The notes: generated by a model not told the origin, from the sequence alone. Numbered from the stretch's first letter, positions 50,188 through 58,951 are shown. The stretch: DNA of 64,000 bases from Pacificoceanicola onchidii (GCF_004804335.1 NZ_SRXY01000008.1:124001-188000); one strand, 5' to 3'. Numbers and translations are program-made.

Positions 50188-50622
50188 TTAGTCCTGTTCC
50201 AGCTTCACGCGCAGTTCACGCAGAACAGGCAGCGCGGCGCGGACCTTCTCGTCCCCCAGTTCGCCGACCATTTCCGTGATCAGTGGCGAGATCGCCGCCA
50301 GTCCGGCATCGCGTGCGGATTTTCCGGCGGGCGAGATCGAGACAAGTTTGCGCCGGGCATCATCCCAATCGGGCCGAATATGCACGTAACCGGCCATCTC
50401 CAGTTTCCCGAGTGTATTGGTCATCGCGCCGCGCGTGACATGAAACGCGCGCGCCAACTGCGCCGGGGTGCGCTCGCCGCCGCGTCCAAGGTGATTCAGC
50501 ACGGAAAAGTGCGAGATTTCCATCTTCTTGGGCAGAACTTTGTTCAGACGCGCCCGAAGCAGCTGGTCCGCTGTCAGAAGCTCGCTGAACAGCGAGATGG
50601 CAAGTGTACTGGCGTCATTCAT
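50188..50622 (-). CDS. MarR-family transcriptional regulator
   Basis: A 144-aa winged-helix protein. The MarR pattern is visible in FSVLNHLGRGGERTPAQLARAFHVTRGAMTNTLGKLEMAGYV (about residues 39-80), followed by the wing RPDWDDARRKLVSISPAG. It is the last gene of the minus-strand group comF-grxC-nitrilase-marR and overlaps the nitrilase gene by 4 bp. The effector and targets are not evident; it may control its own operon. Confidence 0.88.
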   Translation of the reverse strand: MNDASTLAISLFSELLTADQLLRARLNKVLPKKMEISHFSVLNHLGRGGERTPAQLARAFHVTRGAMTNTLGKLEMAGYVHIRPDWDDARRKLVSISPAGKSARDAGLAAISPLITEMVGELGDEKVRAALPVLRELRVKLEQD

Positions 50623-51455
50623 AACGGCCCCTCGAATACTCTGTCGTGGGTTAGGGACGGCACTTTCCGGCGCGCCTCGGCCACAGCGGAAAGATCAAGA
50701 TCGACCACGAAGACCCCGGTCTGGGTGCCCGCGTCCAGCAACACCTCGCCCCACGGTGATATGACCATACTATGCCCATAAGTCCTGCGTGTCCGGCCTG
50801 ATCGTGCGTCATGGGTTCCGGTTTGTGCCGGGGCGATGGCAAAGGCACCGGTTTCAATCGCCCGCGCCTGCAAAAGCGGCTGCCAGTGCATTGGCCCGGT
50901 TCCGGGAGAAAAGGCGGCCGGCACGGTCAGAATCTCCGCTCCCGCCTTAGCCAGAGCGCGGTAGAGATAGGCAAAACGAATATCGTAACAGATTGTCATA
51001 CCGATCTTGGCCCAGGGAGTAGCCGCAACCACAGCCCGCTCGCCCGGCGCATAACCGCTTGATTCGCAGTAGGTTTCGGTTTCCGACACCTGCACATCGA
51101 ACATGTGCATCTTGTCATAACGGGCCTTTATCGAGCCCTTGTCGTCAATCAGCAAGGAGCGATTGGCAAACCGTGCCTCTGGCGGATCGGACTTCAGGGC
51201 AAGCGATCCCAAGAGGACCCACTGCTCCCGTTGCGCTGCAAATTCACGGACCGCGCGCAGGGTGTCGTCTTCGGCTTCGGTCTTCAGAACTTCGGTTTGA
51301 TATGCCCGGTCCATGGAGACGATGTTGGTCACCTCGGGCGTCAGAACGAGGTCCGCGCCAGCCTGCGCGGCCTGTTCCAACATCTCAAGAAGCCCGTCCA
51401 GGTTCCGGCTCACGTCATCGCTGGCGCAGGTCTGAAGCAGCGCGACCCGCATCAC
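50619..51455 (-). CDS. Nitrilase-superfamily carbon-nitrogen hydrolase
   Basis: A 278-aa C-N hydrolase. The catalytic triad is visible as Glu in LTPEVTNIVS (about residue 40), Lys in YDKMHMFDV (about 113) and Cys in TICYDIRFAYLYRAL (about 153). Similarity to Nit1/Nit2 proteins suggests an omega-amidase or deaminated-glutathione amidase, which would fit the adjacent glutaredoxin gene. The substrate is inferred, not seen. It overlaps both its neighbours by 4 bp. Confidence 0.87.
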   Translation of the reverse strand: MMRVALLQTCASDDVSRNLDGLLEMLEQAAQAGADLVLTPEVTNIVSMDRAYQTEVLKTEAEDDTLRAVREFAAQREQWVLLGSLALKSDPPEARFANRSLLIDDKGSIKARYDKMHMFDVQVSETETYCESSGYAPGERAVVAATPWAKIGMTICYDIRFAYLYRALAKAGAEILTVPAAFSPGTGPMHWQPLLQARAIETGAFAIAPAQTGTHDARSGRTRRTYGHSMVISPWGEVLLDAGTQTGVFVVDLDLSAVAEARRKVPSLTHDRVFEGPL

Positions 51456-51709
51456 CCGGCCAGCATCGCGTCCAGTTTGCCCGCGCGTTCCAGCGCATAG
51501 AGCTCATCGCAGCCGCCGACGTGTTTTCCGCCGATGAAAATCTGCGGCACCGTGTGACGCCCACCGGCGCGATCCATCATCTCGGGCTTGCGGTTGGGTT
51601 CCTGCAGGACATCCACTTCTGAAAACTTCACATGCTTCTGTTTGAGCAAGCGTTTTGCTGCGTGGCAGAACCCGCAGAGGGGCGAGGTATAGATTTCAAC
51701 GTCTTGCAT
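51452..51709 (-). CDS. grxC: Glutaredoxin 3
   Basis: An 85-aa dithiol glutaredoxin reducing disulfides with glutathione. The active site is C-G-F-C in YTSPLCGFCHAAKRLL (Cys 12 and 15). The GSH-binding TVPQIFIGGKHVGGCDEL motif lies at about residues 54-71. CGFC replaces the classical CPYC, a common variant. It follows comF by 31 bp and overlaps the nitrilase gene by 4 bp. Confidence 0.95.
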   Translation of the reverse strand: MQDVEIYTSPLCGFCHAAKRLLKQKHVKFSEVDVLQEPNRKPEMMDRAGGRHTVPQIFIGGKHVGGCDELYALERAGKLDAMLAG

Positions 51710-51740
51710 GTCGCATGTCCCGTGTGGTGTGGGACCTTAC

Positions 51741-52472
51741 TTAGGCTTCTTTGCCAGCCCGCGCCAGTACACTCACGAAAACCTCACTTGCGCCACACGC
51801 AAGGCAGGCATCCGCCGCCGCTGCGAGGGTCGCGCCGGAGGTCATGACATCATCGACAACCAGTATACTTCGACCCGCCACAAGCGGCTCGTGACTGGGT
51901 GTGACCTGCAACTGTCCCGCCAGAATTTCAAAGCGCTCGTCGCGGCTCTTTCCTTTGAGCATCGGCGTCGGGTGCACCCGGTGCAAGAGGTCCGGCACAT
52001 AGTCGAGATCAAGCACGTCCGCCAAGGTCTGAGCCAGCAAGGCGGACTGATTGTAGCGCCGGGAAAGGTGGCGTCTCACGTGCAATGGAATGGGCACAAC
52101 CAAAGTATCGGGGCGCACGATTGGACGGGTGATCCGCGCCATCCACTGCGCGGCAGGCTTCGCGATATCGTGCCTGTCGCCGTGTTTGAGCGCCAGCACC
52201 AAACGGCGCGCACGGCCTTCGTAAACAAGCGCTGCTCTGCCGCGGCTCCACGGGCGCGCGATGGTAAGACAATCATCGCACAGCTCCTCGCGGTCAGACT
52301 GCCCGGACAGGCGTTTACCACAAAGATCGCAGGACAAACCGGCGATGAATGGTGTTTCCTTCCAACACGCGGCACAAAGACCGAAGTCTTCATCCACCAT
52401 GGCGCCACAGGACAGACAGCGCGGTGGATAGACCATCTGAACGATCGATTGCATCCGATCTACCCAGCCCAT
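51741..52472 (-). CDS. ComF-family phosphoribosyltransferase-like protein
   Basis: A 243-aa ComF/GntX-type protein with an N-terminal zinc-finger region (CLSCGAMV, CAAC, CDLCGKRL, CDDC within residues 18-66) and a C-terminal phosphoribosyltransferase fold (PRPP-like loop ILVVDDVMTSGATLAAAADA, about 199-218). In naturally competent bacteria ComF is needed for DNA uptake; in others the role is unclear. It is divergent from the methyltransferase gene, 12 bp away. Confidence 0.9.
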   Translation of the reverse strand: MGWVDRMQSIVQMVYPPRCLSCGAMVDEDFGLCAACWKETPFIAGLSCDLCGKRLSGQSDREELCDDCLTIARPWSRGRAALVYEGRARRLVLALKHGDRHDIAKPAAQWMARITRPIVRPDTLVVPIPLHVRRHLSRRYNQSALLAQTLADVLDLDYVPDLLHRVHPTPMLKGKSRDERFEILAGQLQVTPSHEPLVAGRSILVVDDVMTSGATLAAAADACLACGASEVFVSVLARAGKEA

Positions 52473-52484
52473 AGTTTTCCCCTC

Positions 52485-53306
52485 ATGTCACAGCCGCTTC
52501 CCTTGACCGACCGCAAGGCCCTGATCCGCAATCGCACGCGTGTTTCCGACCCGGCCGCGCTGTTCCTGCATGAAATGGCTCGGGACGATGTTCATGATCG
52601 CCTCGCGTTGGTTAACAAGGACTTTACAGATCCGGCGATCGTGACGCCTTTCCCGGCGATTTGGCAGGAGGATTTTCCCGAAGCGCGGATCATTTCGGAT
52701 GAAGAAACGCTTGGTCTGGACGAAGCAGCCCACGATCTCATCGTGCACGCCTTGGCTTTGCATTGGGCCAATGACCCCGTCGGTCAGCTGATCCAATGTC
52801 GCCGCGCCTTGCGTCCGGACGGGCTGCTGCTTTGCCTGACCTTCGGAGGTGAAACGCTGCACGAGTTGCGCAGCGCGCTCGCAACGGCTGAAGCGGACAT
52901 AACCGGCGGGCTTTCCCCCCGCGTCCTGCCCATGGGCGAAATCCGCGATCTCGGCGCGGTCATGCAAAGGGCGGGTTTGGCCATGCCTGTCGCGGACTCG
53001 CTGAGCCTGAACACCAGCTACGAAACCCCGCTGCATCTCATGAGAGAGCTACGCGCGATGGGAGAAGCCAATGCTCTGTCCGGGCGTCTGCGGCACCCGA
53101 CACGTCGATCTATTTTAATGAAGGCCGCGCAACTTTATGTCGAGCAGCACGCGGGGCCGGATGGCAGAATACCCGCAACGTTCGACATCATAACCCTGAC
53201 CGGCTGGGCGCCCGACGACAGTCAGCCAAAGCCACTCCGCCCCGGTTCCGCGACGCAAAGTCTCGCTGAGGCGTTGGGAACCGAAGAAACGCCCCTCAAG
53301 GATTGA
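52485..53306 (+). CDS. NDUFAF5-like methyltransferase-family protein with degenerate SAM motif
   Basis: A 273-aa protein whose C-terminal two thirds matches the NDUFAF5/BioC-like group: ALALHWANDPVGQLIQCRRALRPDG, LTFGGETLHELRSAL, GGLSPRVLPMGEIRDLG and RIPATFDIITLTGW. The Gly-rich SAM-binding motif I (DLGCGxG type) expected near residue 45 is not there; the region reads NKDFTDPAIVTPFPAIWQED instead. Activity as a methyltransferase is therefore doubtful, and a hydroxylase-like or scaffold role, as for human NDUFAF5 in complex I assembly, is possible. The ATG at 52485 is chosen; the longer frame runs through comF. Confidence 0.75.
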   Translation: MSQPLPLTDRKALIRNRTRVSDPAALFLHEMARDDVHDRLALVNKDFTDPAIVTPFPAIWQEDFPEARIISDEETLGLDEAAHDLIVHALALHWANDPVGQLIQCRRALRPDGLLLCLTFGGETLHELRSALATAEADITGGLSPRVLPMGEIRDLGAVMQRAGLAMPVADSLSLNTSYETPLHLMRELRAMGEANALSGRLRHPTRRSILMKAAQLYVEQHAGPDGRIPATFDIITLTGWAPDDSQPKPLRPGSATQSLAEALGTEETPLKD

Positions 53307-53363
53307 CGCATCGCGAAAAGGCGATACTTACGCCACAGCCAAAGGGACAAGAGGACGCATGAG

Positions 53364-54425
53364 ATGCGCGACATGACCGACGAAGCCGTAGTGCCAGCCC
53401 ATGCGCCCGCGGATCATCCGGCGATCAAACCCGCCAAAGTGGGTATTCTGCTCGCCAATCTCGGCACGCCGGATGACTACACCTATTGGCCGATGCGCCG
53501 GTATCTGAACGAGTTTCTCTCAGACAAACGTGTCATCGACATCGCATCTTGGAAGTGGCAGCCATTGCTGCAACTGATCATCCTGACCAAGCGGCCTTTC
53601 ACCTCCGGCGCGAACTACAAGTCGATCTGGAACCACGACAAGGGCGAGAGCCCGTTGATGACAATCACCAAAGATCAGACAGCCAAGATGGCCGCAGCCA
53701 TGGAAGAGCGTTATGGCGAACAGGTGATGGTCGATTTCTGCATGCGCTACGGCAATCCATCAACCAAGTCCAAGGTCCGGGCGATGGTCGAGGCCGGTTG
53801 CCAGAAGATCCTCTTTGTGCCGCTTTACCCTCAACAGGCCGGAGCGACCTCGGCAACCGCGAACGACGAATTCTTCCGCGCCTTGATGGAAGAAAAGTGG
53901 CAACCCGCCGTGCGCACCATCCCACCGTATTTCGATCATCCGCTTTATATCGACGCGCTCGCGCAGTCTGTTGAAACGGCCTATGCGGGGCTGGATGACA
54001 AACCCGACATGCTGGTTTGTTCCTACCACGGCATGCCCAAGCGCTACCTGCTCGAGGGCGATCCGTATCACTGCCAGTGCCAGAAAAACACGCGCCTGCT
54101 GAAAGAACGGCTTGGCTGGAACGACACACAGATCTGCACCACCTTCCAGTCTGTCTTTGGCTCCGAGGAGTGGCTGCGCCCCTATACGGTCGAGCATGTC
54201 GCCGATCTGGCCAAGCAAGGCAAAAAGAAGATTGCCGTCATTGCCCCGGCCTTTGCTGCCGATTGCATCGAGACGCTCGAAGAGATCAACGAAGAGATCC
54301 AGGAAAGCTTCGAACATGCAGGAGGGGAACAGTTCACCTACATCCCCTGTCTCAATGATGACGATGCTCATATCGAAGCGCTGAGCGCGGTGATCGAGAC
54401 CAACCTGAAAGGCTGGCTCGAGTAG
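53364..54425 (+). CDS. hemH: Ferrochelatase
   Basis: Inserts Fe2+ into protoporphyrin IX, the last step of heme synthesis. The 353-aa protein shows KVGILLANLGTPDDYTYWPMRRYL near the N-terminus, FVPLYPQQAGATSATANDEF, the metal-site His in CSYHGMPKRYL (about residue 218) and the family signature VIAPAFAADCIETLEEINEE (about 292-311). The protein is of full length. It converges on the 54428 gene with a 2-bp gap. Confidence 0.96.
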   Translation: MRDMTDEAVVPAHAPADHPAIKPAKVGILLANLGTPDDYTYWPMRRYLNEFLSDKRVIDIASWKWQPLLQLIILTKRPFTSGANYKSIWNHDKGESPLMTITKDQTAKMAAAMEERYGEQVMVDFCMRYGNPSTKSKVRAMVEAGCQKILFVPLYPQQAGATSATANDEFFRALMEEKWQPAVRTIPPYFDHPLYIDALAQSVETAYAGLDDKPDMLVCSYHGMPKRYLLEGDPYHCQCQKNTRLLKERLGWNDTQICTTFQSVFGSEEWLRPYTVEHVADLAKQGKKKIAVIAPAFAADCIETLEEINEEIQESFEHAGGEQFTYIPCLNDDDAHIEALSAVIETNLKGWLE

Positions 54426-54427
54426 CG

Positions 54428-54874
54428 TCAGTGGACGGTTCGCCGCCCCATCATGACGCGGAGACGGCAGTCCTCGCAGAGCAAAGGAAGTCCGGCTCGG
54501 CTCGCTGCGTGCATAAGGTTGAGCATGGCGCAGGGTGAAACCAGAAAGCTTGCCTCGGCGAGCGCAACCCCCCGCCTTTGTTCGGTTGCCGCCATGACGA
54601 AACGCGCAATCGCAAGTTCGTCTTCGGAGTAGCCTGTCGCCTCGGGTGAAAGGATCAGCGGGGCGTGCCAGCCGTGTTTCTTTAGCAGGTCGAGCATGTC
54701 TTCGAAACCGTTCAGGCACGACGCGGCGCGTTGCTCCCCAAGGCATTGGCGCAGGTCATGCCAAACGGCCATCTGCGCCGCTTCGCCTTCGGCCCAATGC
54801 CGAAGCATACCGATCAAGCGGCGCTCTGGTCCCCGTAGACCAACGTCAGATCTTTTAATGTCCGAATACCACAC
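54428..54874 (-). CDS. Conserved-looking protein of unknown function, C-terminal Cys pair
   Basis: A 148-aa soluble, mostly helical protein that I do not recognise. It has seven Cys, including CEDCRLRVMM near the C-terminus and CLGEQRAASC in the middle, which may bind a metal or be redox-active. Coding bias looks normal and there is a sensible promoter region upstream with an inverted repeat at 54905-54921. A shorter start at an internal Met (about residue 23) is possible. It lies beside hemH, but no functional link can be claimed. Confidence 0.55.
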   Translation of the reverse strand: MWYSDIKRSDVGLRGPERRLIGMLRHWAEGEAAQMAVWHDLRQCLGEQRAASCLNGFEDMLDLLKKHGWHAPLILSPEATGYSEDELAIARFVMAATEQRRGVALAEASFLVSPCAMLNLMHAASRAGLPLLCEDCRLRVMMGRRTVH

Positions 54875-54904
54875 GAACGCCTCCGAGTTCTCTCGGATTT
54901 ATTC

Positions 54905-54921
54905 CTGACAAAAATTATCAG
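54905..54921. promoter_or_regulatory. Inverted repeat in the promoter of the 54428 gene
   Basis: CTGACAA-AAA-TTATCAG, with 6 of 7 arm bases complementary, 31 bases upstream of the 54428 start. On the minus strand a TTGACT -35-like box lies just upstream. The placement over a promoter and beside hemH suggests an operator, possibly iron-responsive. I cannot name the factor. Confidence 0.35.
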
Positions 54922-54961
54922 CAAAGTCAATCTGGAGACTAATCACCAAGCTCCAAGAGCG

Positions 54962-56146
54962 TCAGAGCCCGGTTTCCTGCTCGATTTGACGCCGTGATTT
55001 GCGTTCCCGCTCTGTCGCGCTCTTGAGCTGACCGCATGCGGCCATGATGTCTTCGCCGCGCGGCGTGCGAATCGGGGAGGCATAGCCGGCCTTGTAGATG
55101 ATGTCCGCAAACCGCTCGATCCGCTCCCAATCGCTGCGCTCATAGGGAGAGCCGGGCCATTCGTTGAAGGGGATCAGGTTGATCTTGGCGGGAATGCCCT
55201 GGATCAGCTTGACCAGCCGCCGTGCATCCGCATCTGTGTCGTTCACATCCTTGAGCATCACGTACTCAAACGTGATACGCTCGGAGTTGGACAGGCGCGG
55301 GTATTCACGCAGCGAGTTCAGCAAGGCTTCGATGTTCCAACGCTTGTTGATCGGCACCAGTTTGTTGCGCACCTCATCGGTGGTGGCGTGGAAGCTGACC
55401 GCCAGAAGACATCCGATCTCTTCGGCGCATTTGGCGATTTCCGGGACAACGCCAGAAGTGGACAGCGTGATGCGGCGGCGCGACAGGGCGATTCCTTCGC
55501 CATCCATCACCACCTTCATCGCGTCGCGCACGTTGTCGAAGTTGTAGAGCGGCTCGCCCATGCCCATCAGAACGATGTTCGACAAAAGACGCGGACCGGC
55601 ATCGCCAGTACCAACACCGGGCTCCGGCCACTCATCCAGATCGTCCCGAGCCATCATAACCTGACCGACGATTTCAGCAGCGGTGAGGTTGCGGACCAGC
55701 TTCTGTGTGCCCGTGTGGCAGAAGGAGCAGGTCAGCGTGCAGCCAACCTGGCTTGAGATACACAGCGTGCCGCGATCGGCCTCGGGGATGTAGACAACCT
55801 CGACCTCATGCCCGCCGGCGATCCGCACGAGATATTTGCGTGTGCCATCGGCGCTTACCTGACGGGAAACAACCTCCGGCACTTCGACCACAAAATGCTC
55901 GGCAAGCTGGGCCCGGTAAGCCTTGGCCAGATTTGTCATCTCCGCAAAATCGCGCACGCCCCAGTGATAGATCCACTGCCAGATCTGGCCGGTGCGCATC
56001 TTGGCCTGCTTCTCGGGCGTGCCCATGCCAATCAGAGCCTCGCGCAGCTTTGCGCGGGTCAGACCAACAAGATTGACCTTCCCGTCCTCCGGCAGTTTGC
56101 GGGGGATGGTCAGAACGTCCTGGGTAATCGGCGCCTCGGTGGCCAT
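54962..56146 (-). CDS. rlmN: Dual-specificity 23S rRNA/tRNA adenine-C2 methyltransferase RlmN
   Basis: A radical-SAM enzyme that methylates A2503 of 23S rRNA and A37 of some tRNAs. The radical-SAM cluster is C136-x3-C140-x2-C143 ([12 protein letters not shown]). The two methyl-transfer cysteines are visible in TLCISSQVG (Cys 129) and [10 protein letters not shown] (about Cys 371). The ATG at 56146 gives 394 aa and the normal N-terminus; the 30 residues upstream in frame look non-coding. Confidence 0.95.
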   Translation of the reverse strand: MATEAPITQDVLTIPRKLPEDGKVNLVGLTRAKLREALIGMGTPEKQAKMRTGQIWQWIYHWGVRDFAEMTNLAKAYRAQLAEHFVVEVPEVVSRQVSADGTRKYLVRIAGGHEVEVVYIPEADRGTLCISSQVGCTLTCSFCHTGTQKLVRNLTAAEIVGQVMMARDDLDEWPEPGVGTGDAGPRLLSNIVLMGMGEPLYNFDNVRDAMKVVMDGEGIALSRRRITLSTSGVVPEIAKCAEEIGCLLAVSFHATTDEVRNKLVPINKRWNIEALLNSLREYPRLSNSERITFEYVMLKDVNDTDADARRLVKLIQGIPAKINLIPFNEWPGSPYERSDWERIERFADIIYKAGYASPIRTPRGEDIMAACGQLKSATERERKSRRQIEQETGL

Positions 56147-56252
56147 GACACGTATCCTCAAGAAAAGAAGCCTGTCCCATACAGGATTCGCCAGAAAACA
56201 CAAAGGGCCGAGTGACCCCGACCCTTCAAATCTCAACCGCTGCAGCGCGTGA

Positions 56253-56780
56253 TCAGTTGCAGCGCTTTTCCGCGTCCGTCACGGCGGCTGTGAAGCCCAG
56301 CAAAGAGAAAGTGTCTTTGGTTGTTGTCCCACGCGATGACACGGCTGTCATGACAGCGTCAGCGCCACGCTTCATGGCCGTGATCAGTTTCGTGTCGTCC
56401 TGCGGCGTAGCCGGCCAGGCCCATTCGCCCTCTGTATAGAGCTCAAACTCGTTGCCGCTGATGTTCACGTTCACCGTGGATCCATTTGCAAAGGGATAGC
56501 CACCGGTAAAGGCGACCTGTCCCTGTACCTTCGCATCCGGGCGGTAAAACACCATCAGCAGGATTTCGCCGCGGGTCACGGCAACAACGCGGCCATCCTT
56601 GGTGTTGACGCTTTCCTTGAACGTGGTCACCGCCCAGCATTCGCGCGGGTCCTGTCCTTCAAAGACAGACCAGTCCGTCATGGCGTCGACGCGGTTGGTG
56701 CTCTCTTCCTGCGCCGCCGCAAAAGACGCGGTCAGGGTCAGCGCCGTTGCGGCGATCACGCGCACAAAGCTTGATTTCAT
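56253..56780 (-). CDS. Invasion-associated locus B (IalB)-family secreted protein
   Basis: A 175-aa exported protein with a Sec signal (residues 1-23, cleavage after AAA). Family features are [46 protein letters not shown] and [32 protein letters not shown]-type blocks. Two Cys (near residues 48 and 174) could form a disulfide. The family name comes from Bartonella; in free-living alphaproteobacteria it is a common periplasmic protein without known role. Confidence 0.85.
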   Translation of the reverse strand: MKSSFVRVIAATALTLTASFAAAQEESTNRVDAMTDWSVFEGQDPRECWAVTTFKESVNTKDGRVVAVTRGEILLMVFYRPDAKVQGQVAFTGGYPFANGSTVNVNISGNEFELYTEGEWAWPATPQDDTKLITAMKRGADAVMTAVSSRGTTTKDTFSLLGFTAAVTDAEKRCN

Positions 56781-56949
56781 CTCTCGCAGCCTCCAGCTGT
56801 CTTTGCCTCAATCGTACAGGCCCGCCCTTGGGATTCGAACCGCCCTTTGGACAGGGCTAGACCTTTTCTCTCGACGGCGGGACAATAGCCTGAAATAGCT
56901 GAAAAACGAAAGCCCTCTTGGCAGATTATCGCTTAGACGTGAGACACCC

Positions 56950-57945
56950 ATGACAGCCCCAGCCTTGCTTGCAGAAACCTATCGCGGTCCGTTTTTGGAG
57001 AACGCGCACTTTGGACACGCCGTGATCAGCGATGCCTTGGGTGTCGTCGAAGCCTGGGGAGAAGGCGAAACCATCGTTCTGCCCCGCAGTTCTTCAAAGA
57101 TGATTCAGGCCCTACCGCTGGTCGCCAGCGGGGCAGCCGATCATTTTCATCTGACAGAGGCGCAACTGGCCCTTGCCTGCGCGTCACATGAAGGGGCACC
57201 TCTCCATGTAGAGGCCGTGTCCAAGTGGCTCAATGATCTGGGATACAACGAACCCGATCTGATTTGCGGTCCGCAAACGTCGCGCGACAAGGAACTGAAG
57301 TTGCAGATGATTCGCGATGGCGAGAAGCCGTGCAGGATCCACAACAATTGTTCAGGCAAACACGCAGGTTTCCTTACGCTTACGAAATACCTGCAGGCTG
57401 GCGCGGATTACGTTGACCCGGCGCATCCGGTCCAGAAAACCTGCCGCGACGTTTTCGAGACGATCACGGATCGCGACAGCCCCGGTTTCGGCGTAGATGG
57501 ATGTTCCGCCCCGAATTTCGCCACGAGCGTTGCCGCGATGGCCAAGGGCATGGCCTGGTTTGCAGGCGCACACAAACGTGAAGATGCCCTGAGCGTTGCG
57601 GGGGCTCGTCTGGTTCAGGCGATGTATGCCCATCCGATGATGGTAGCCGGGCATGGGCGCGCCTGCACTTTGCTGATGCGGGCTGCCAACCAGCCTGTGG
57701 CCATCAAGACCGGTGCCGACGGTTACTTCATCGCGATTCTGCCCGAGCAGGAGCTGGGCGTTGCCTTGAAAGTGGCGGATGGCACGACTCGCGCCGCAGA
57801 AAGTGCGATTGCCGCGATTCTGGTGAAACTGGGCGTCGTTGATGCGAACCATCCTGACGTTCAGCGATTCCTGTGCCCCGACATCAGGAACTGGGACGGT
57901 CTTGTGACTGGACAGGTTCGACCAGCAATCACCATGGCGCACTGA
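56950..57945 (+). CDS. Asparaginase of the zinc-containing class (R. etli type)
   Basis: A 331-aa L-asparaginase family protein unrelated to the E. coli AnsA/AnsB fold. Family motifs are PRSSSKMIQALPLVASGA (Ser-x-x-Lys type, about residues 46-63), ASHEGAPLH, NNCSGKHAGFL (about 133-143) and GVDGCSAPNFATS (about 180-192). The Cys and Lys of CSGK and the Cys of DGCSAP match the positions reported for the zinc site of the Rhizobium etli enzyme. It hydrolyses asparagine to aspartate and ammonia. A bidirectional terminator follows. Confidence 0.88.
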   Translation: MTAPALLAETYRGPFLENAHFGHAVISDALGVVEAWGEGETIVLPRSSSKMIQALPLVASGAADHFHLTEAQLALACASHEGAPLHVEAVSKWLNDLGYNEPDLICGPQTSRDKELKLQMIRDGEKPCRIHNNCSGKHAGFLTLTKYLQAGADYVDPAHPVQKTCRDVFETITDRDSPGFGVDGCSAPNFATSVAAMAKGMAWFAGAHKREDALSVAGARLVQAMYAHPMMVAGHGRACTLLMRAANQPVAIKTGADGYFIAILPEQELGVALKVADGTTRAAESAIAAILVKLGVVDANHPDVQRFLCPDIRNWDGLVTGQVRPAITMAH

Positions 57946-57962
57946 TCACGCGCCACAAAAGA

Positions 57963-57990
57963 AAAAGGCGCTGCCGTCGCAGCGCCTTTT
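57963..57990. terminator. Bidirectional terminator
   Basis: GGCGCTGC / GCAGCGCC stem (8 bp) with a CGTC loop, flanked by AAAAA on the left and TTTT on the right, between convergent asparaginase and the 58014 small gene. It works in both directions. Confidence 0.88.
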
Positions 57991-58013
57991 CCAATACGTT
58001 CCGTAACTGACGA

Positions 58014-58205
58014 TTAGTCAGCTGCGGCAGCCGCGATGATTGCAACCAGCAGCAGCGGGATCAGCAGACCAGCGGAGGAGGAGGATGCTGCGGCTTCTTC
58101 AACCACAACAACGGGCTCCATCACAACGTCGTCCTTGGCATAGGAACCGGCCATGGCGGTGGATGCTGCACCAGCAAAAGCGGCGGCAAGAGCGATTTTC
58201 TTCAT
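58014..58205 (-). CDS. Small exported protein with C-terminal membrane segment
   Basis: A 63-aa protein: signal peptide (residues 1-19, cleavage after AMA), a short acidic/Val-rich part (DDVVMEPVVVVEEAA), a Ser run, then a hydrophobic C-terminal stretch (GLLIPLLLVAIIAAAAAD). I chose the ATG at 58205, which directly starts the signal peptide, over the longer frame from 58265. I recall similar short proteins as common in Roseobacter genomes, often near hemH, but the function is unknown. The neighbouring terminator supports expression from this strand. Confidence 0.7.
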   Translation of the reverse strand: MKKIALAAAFAGAASTAMAGSYAKDDVVMEPVVVVEEAAASSSSAGLLIPLLLVAIIAAAAAD

Positions 58206-58354
58206 GTTCTTCTCCAGAAATTTGCCCGCCGCGCCCGAACTGAGGAACGCACGACAGGCACCCAAGACTTACCTCGTATGATTGTCTAAGCAGTATTTTA
58301 GGGCGATTGCAATTGCATCTTGGCTTGCCCTAACGGCCGCTCGAAAAAGTGTCG

Positions 58355-58951
58355 TCAAATTAGCAACACTTGTGTGCCAACTTTCGCCATGCCGAAAAGC
58401 TCTGCAATGTGCTCATTATAGAGGCCAATGCAGCCATTGGACGAACGACGACCGATCTTTCGCGTGTCATGCGTGCCGTGAATGCGGTAGTAGGTCCAGC
58501 TCAGGTACAGGGCGTGCGTGCCAAGCGGATTGTCCGGGCCCGGGCCGACGAAATCCGGCCATTCCGGGTTGCGCTTCTTCATGGAGGGCGTCGGCCGCCA
58601 GGACGGGCCTTCTACTTTGCGCACCACTTCGGTCCGGCCTCTGCGCGTCAGGTCTTCGGTCAGCGGAACGGAGGACGGATACAGGTGATAACGCCCGTTA
58701 TCTTCCCAGAAGTGCAGCGCGCGGCTGCTGATATCAACAAGGATCGCCCCACCATTCAGGTTGTTGAAATACGGCTGCCAGTCCAGTGTCCGGAAGCTGG
58801 AAATGTTGCGCCGCACCACCGTGTTGATGTCACGTTCGATCTCTGTGGTGCCTTCATTCACGTCCTGCGCAAGCGCTGGCGCGCCGATAAGCGCGGCGCC
58901 CGTGGCAAGGAAATGACGGCGGTTCATGCCTTTACGTGAGGGAATGGCCAT
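58355..58951 (-). CDS. L,D-transpeptidase (YkuD family), Tat-like signal
   Basis: A 198-aa periplasmic L,D-transpeptidase that would form 3-3 peptidoglycan cross-links or attach proteins. The YkuD signature is visible as HGTHDTRKIGRRSSNGCIGLYN (catalytic His and Cys, about residues 160-182). The N-terminus NRRHFLATGAALIGAPALA resembles a twin-arginine signal. It is divergent from the CAP lipoprotein gene, and a second L,D-transpeptidase is encoded just beyond that. Confidence 0.92.
   Translation of the reverse strand: MAIPSRKGMNRRHFLATGAALIGAPALAQDVNEGTTEIERDINTVVRRNISSFRTLDWQPYFNNLNGGAILVDISSRALHFWEDNGRYHLYPSSVPLTEDLTRRGRTEVVRKVEGPSWRPTPSMKKRNPEWPDFVGPGPDNPLGTHALYLSWTYYRIHGTHDTRKIGRRSSNGCIGLYNEHIAELFGMAKVGTQVLLI

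Noticed and set aside
56831-56841. A tRNA T-loop-like string (minus strand reads GGTTCGAATCC) between the IalB-like gene and asparaginase, with a CCCGCC/GGCGGG stem around it
   Set aside because: No D-arm box, no anticodon stem and no 7-bp acceptor plus 5-bp T-stem can be drawn at tRNA spacing, so I do not call a tRNA.
18249-58317. The palindrome TGCAATTGCA occurs both upstream of the first DUF4178 gene (18249-18258) and upstream of the small exported protein gene (58308-58317), with 13 bases shared in opposite orientation
   Set aside because: Shared 13-mers are expected by chance in 64 kb and the positions relative to the genes differ, so no common regulator is claimed.
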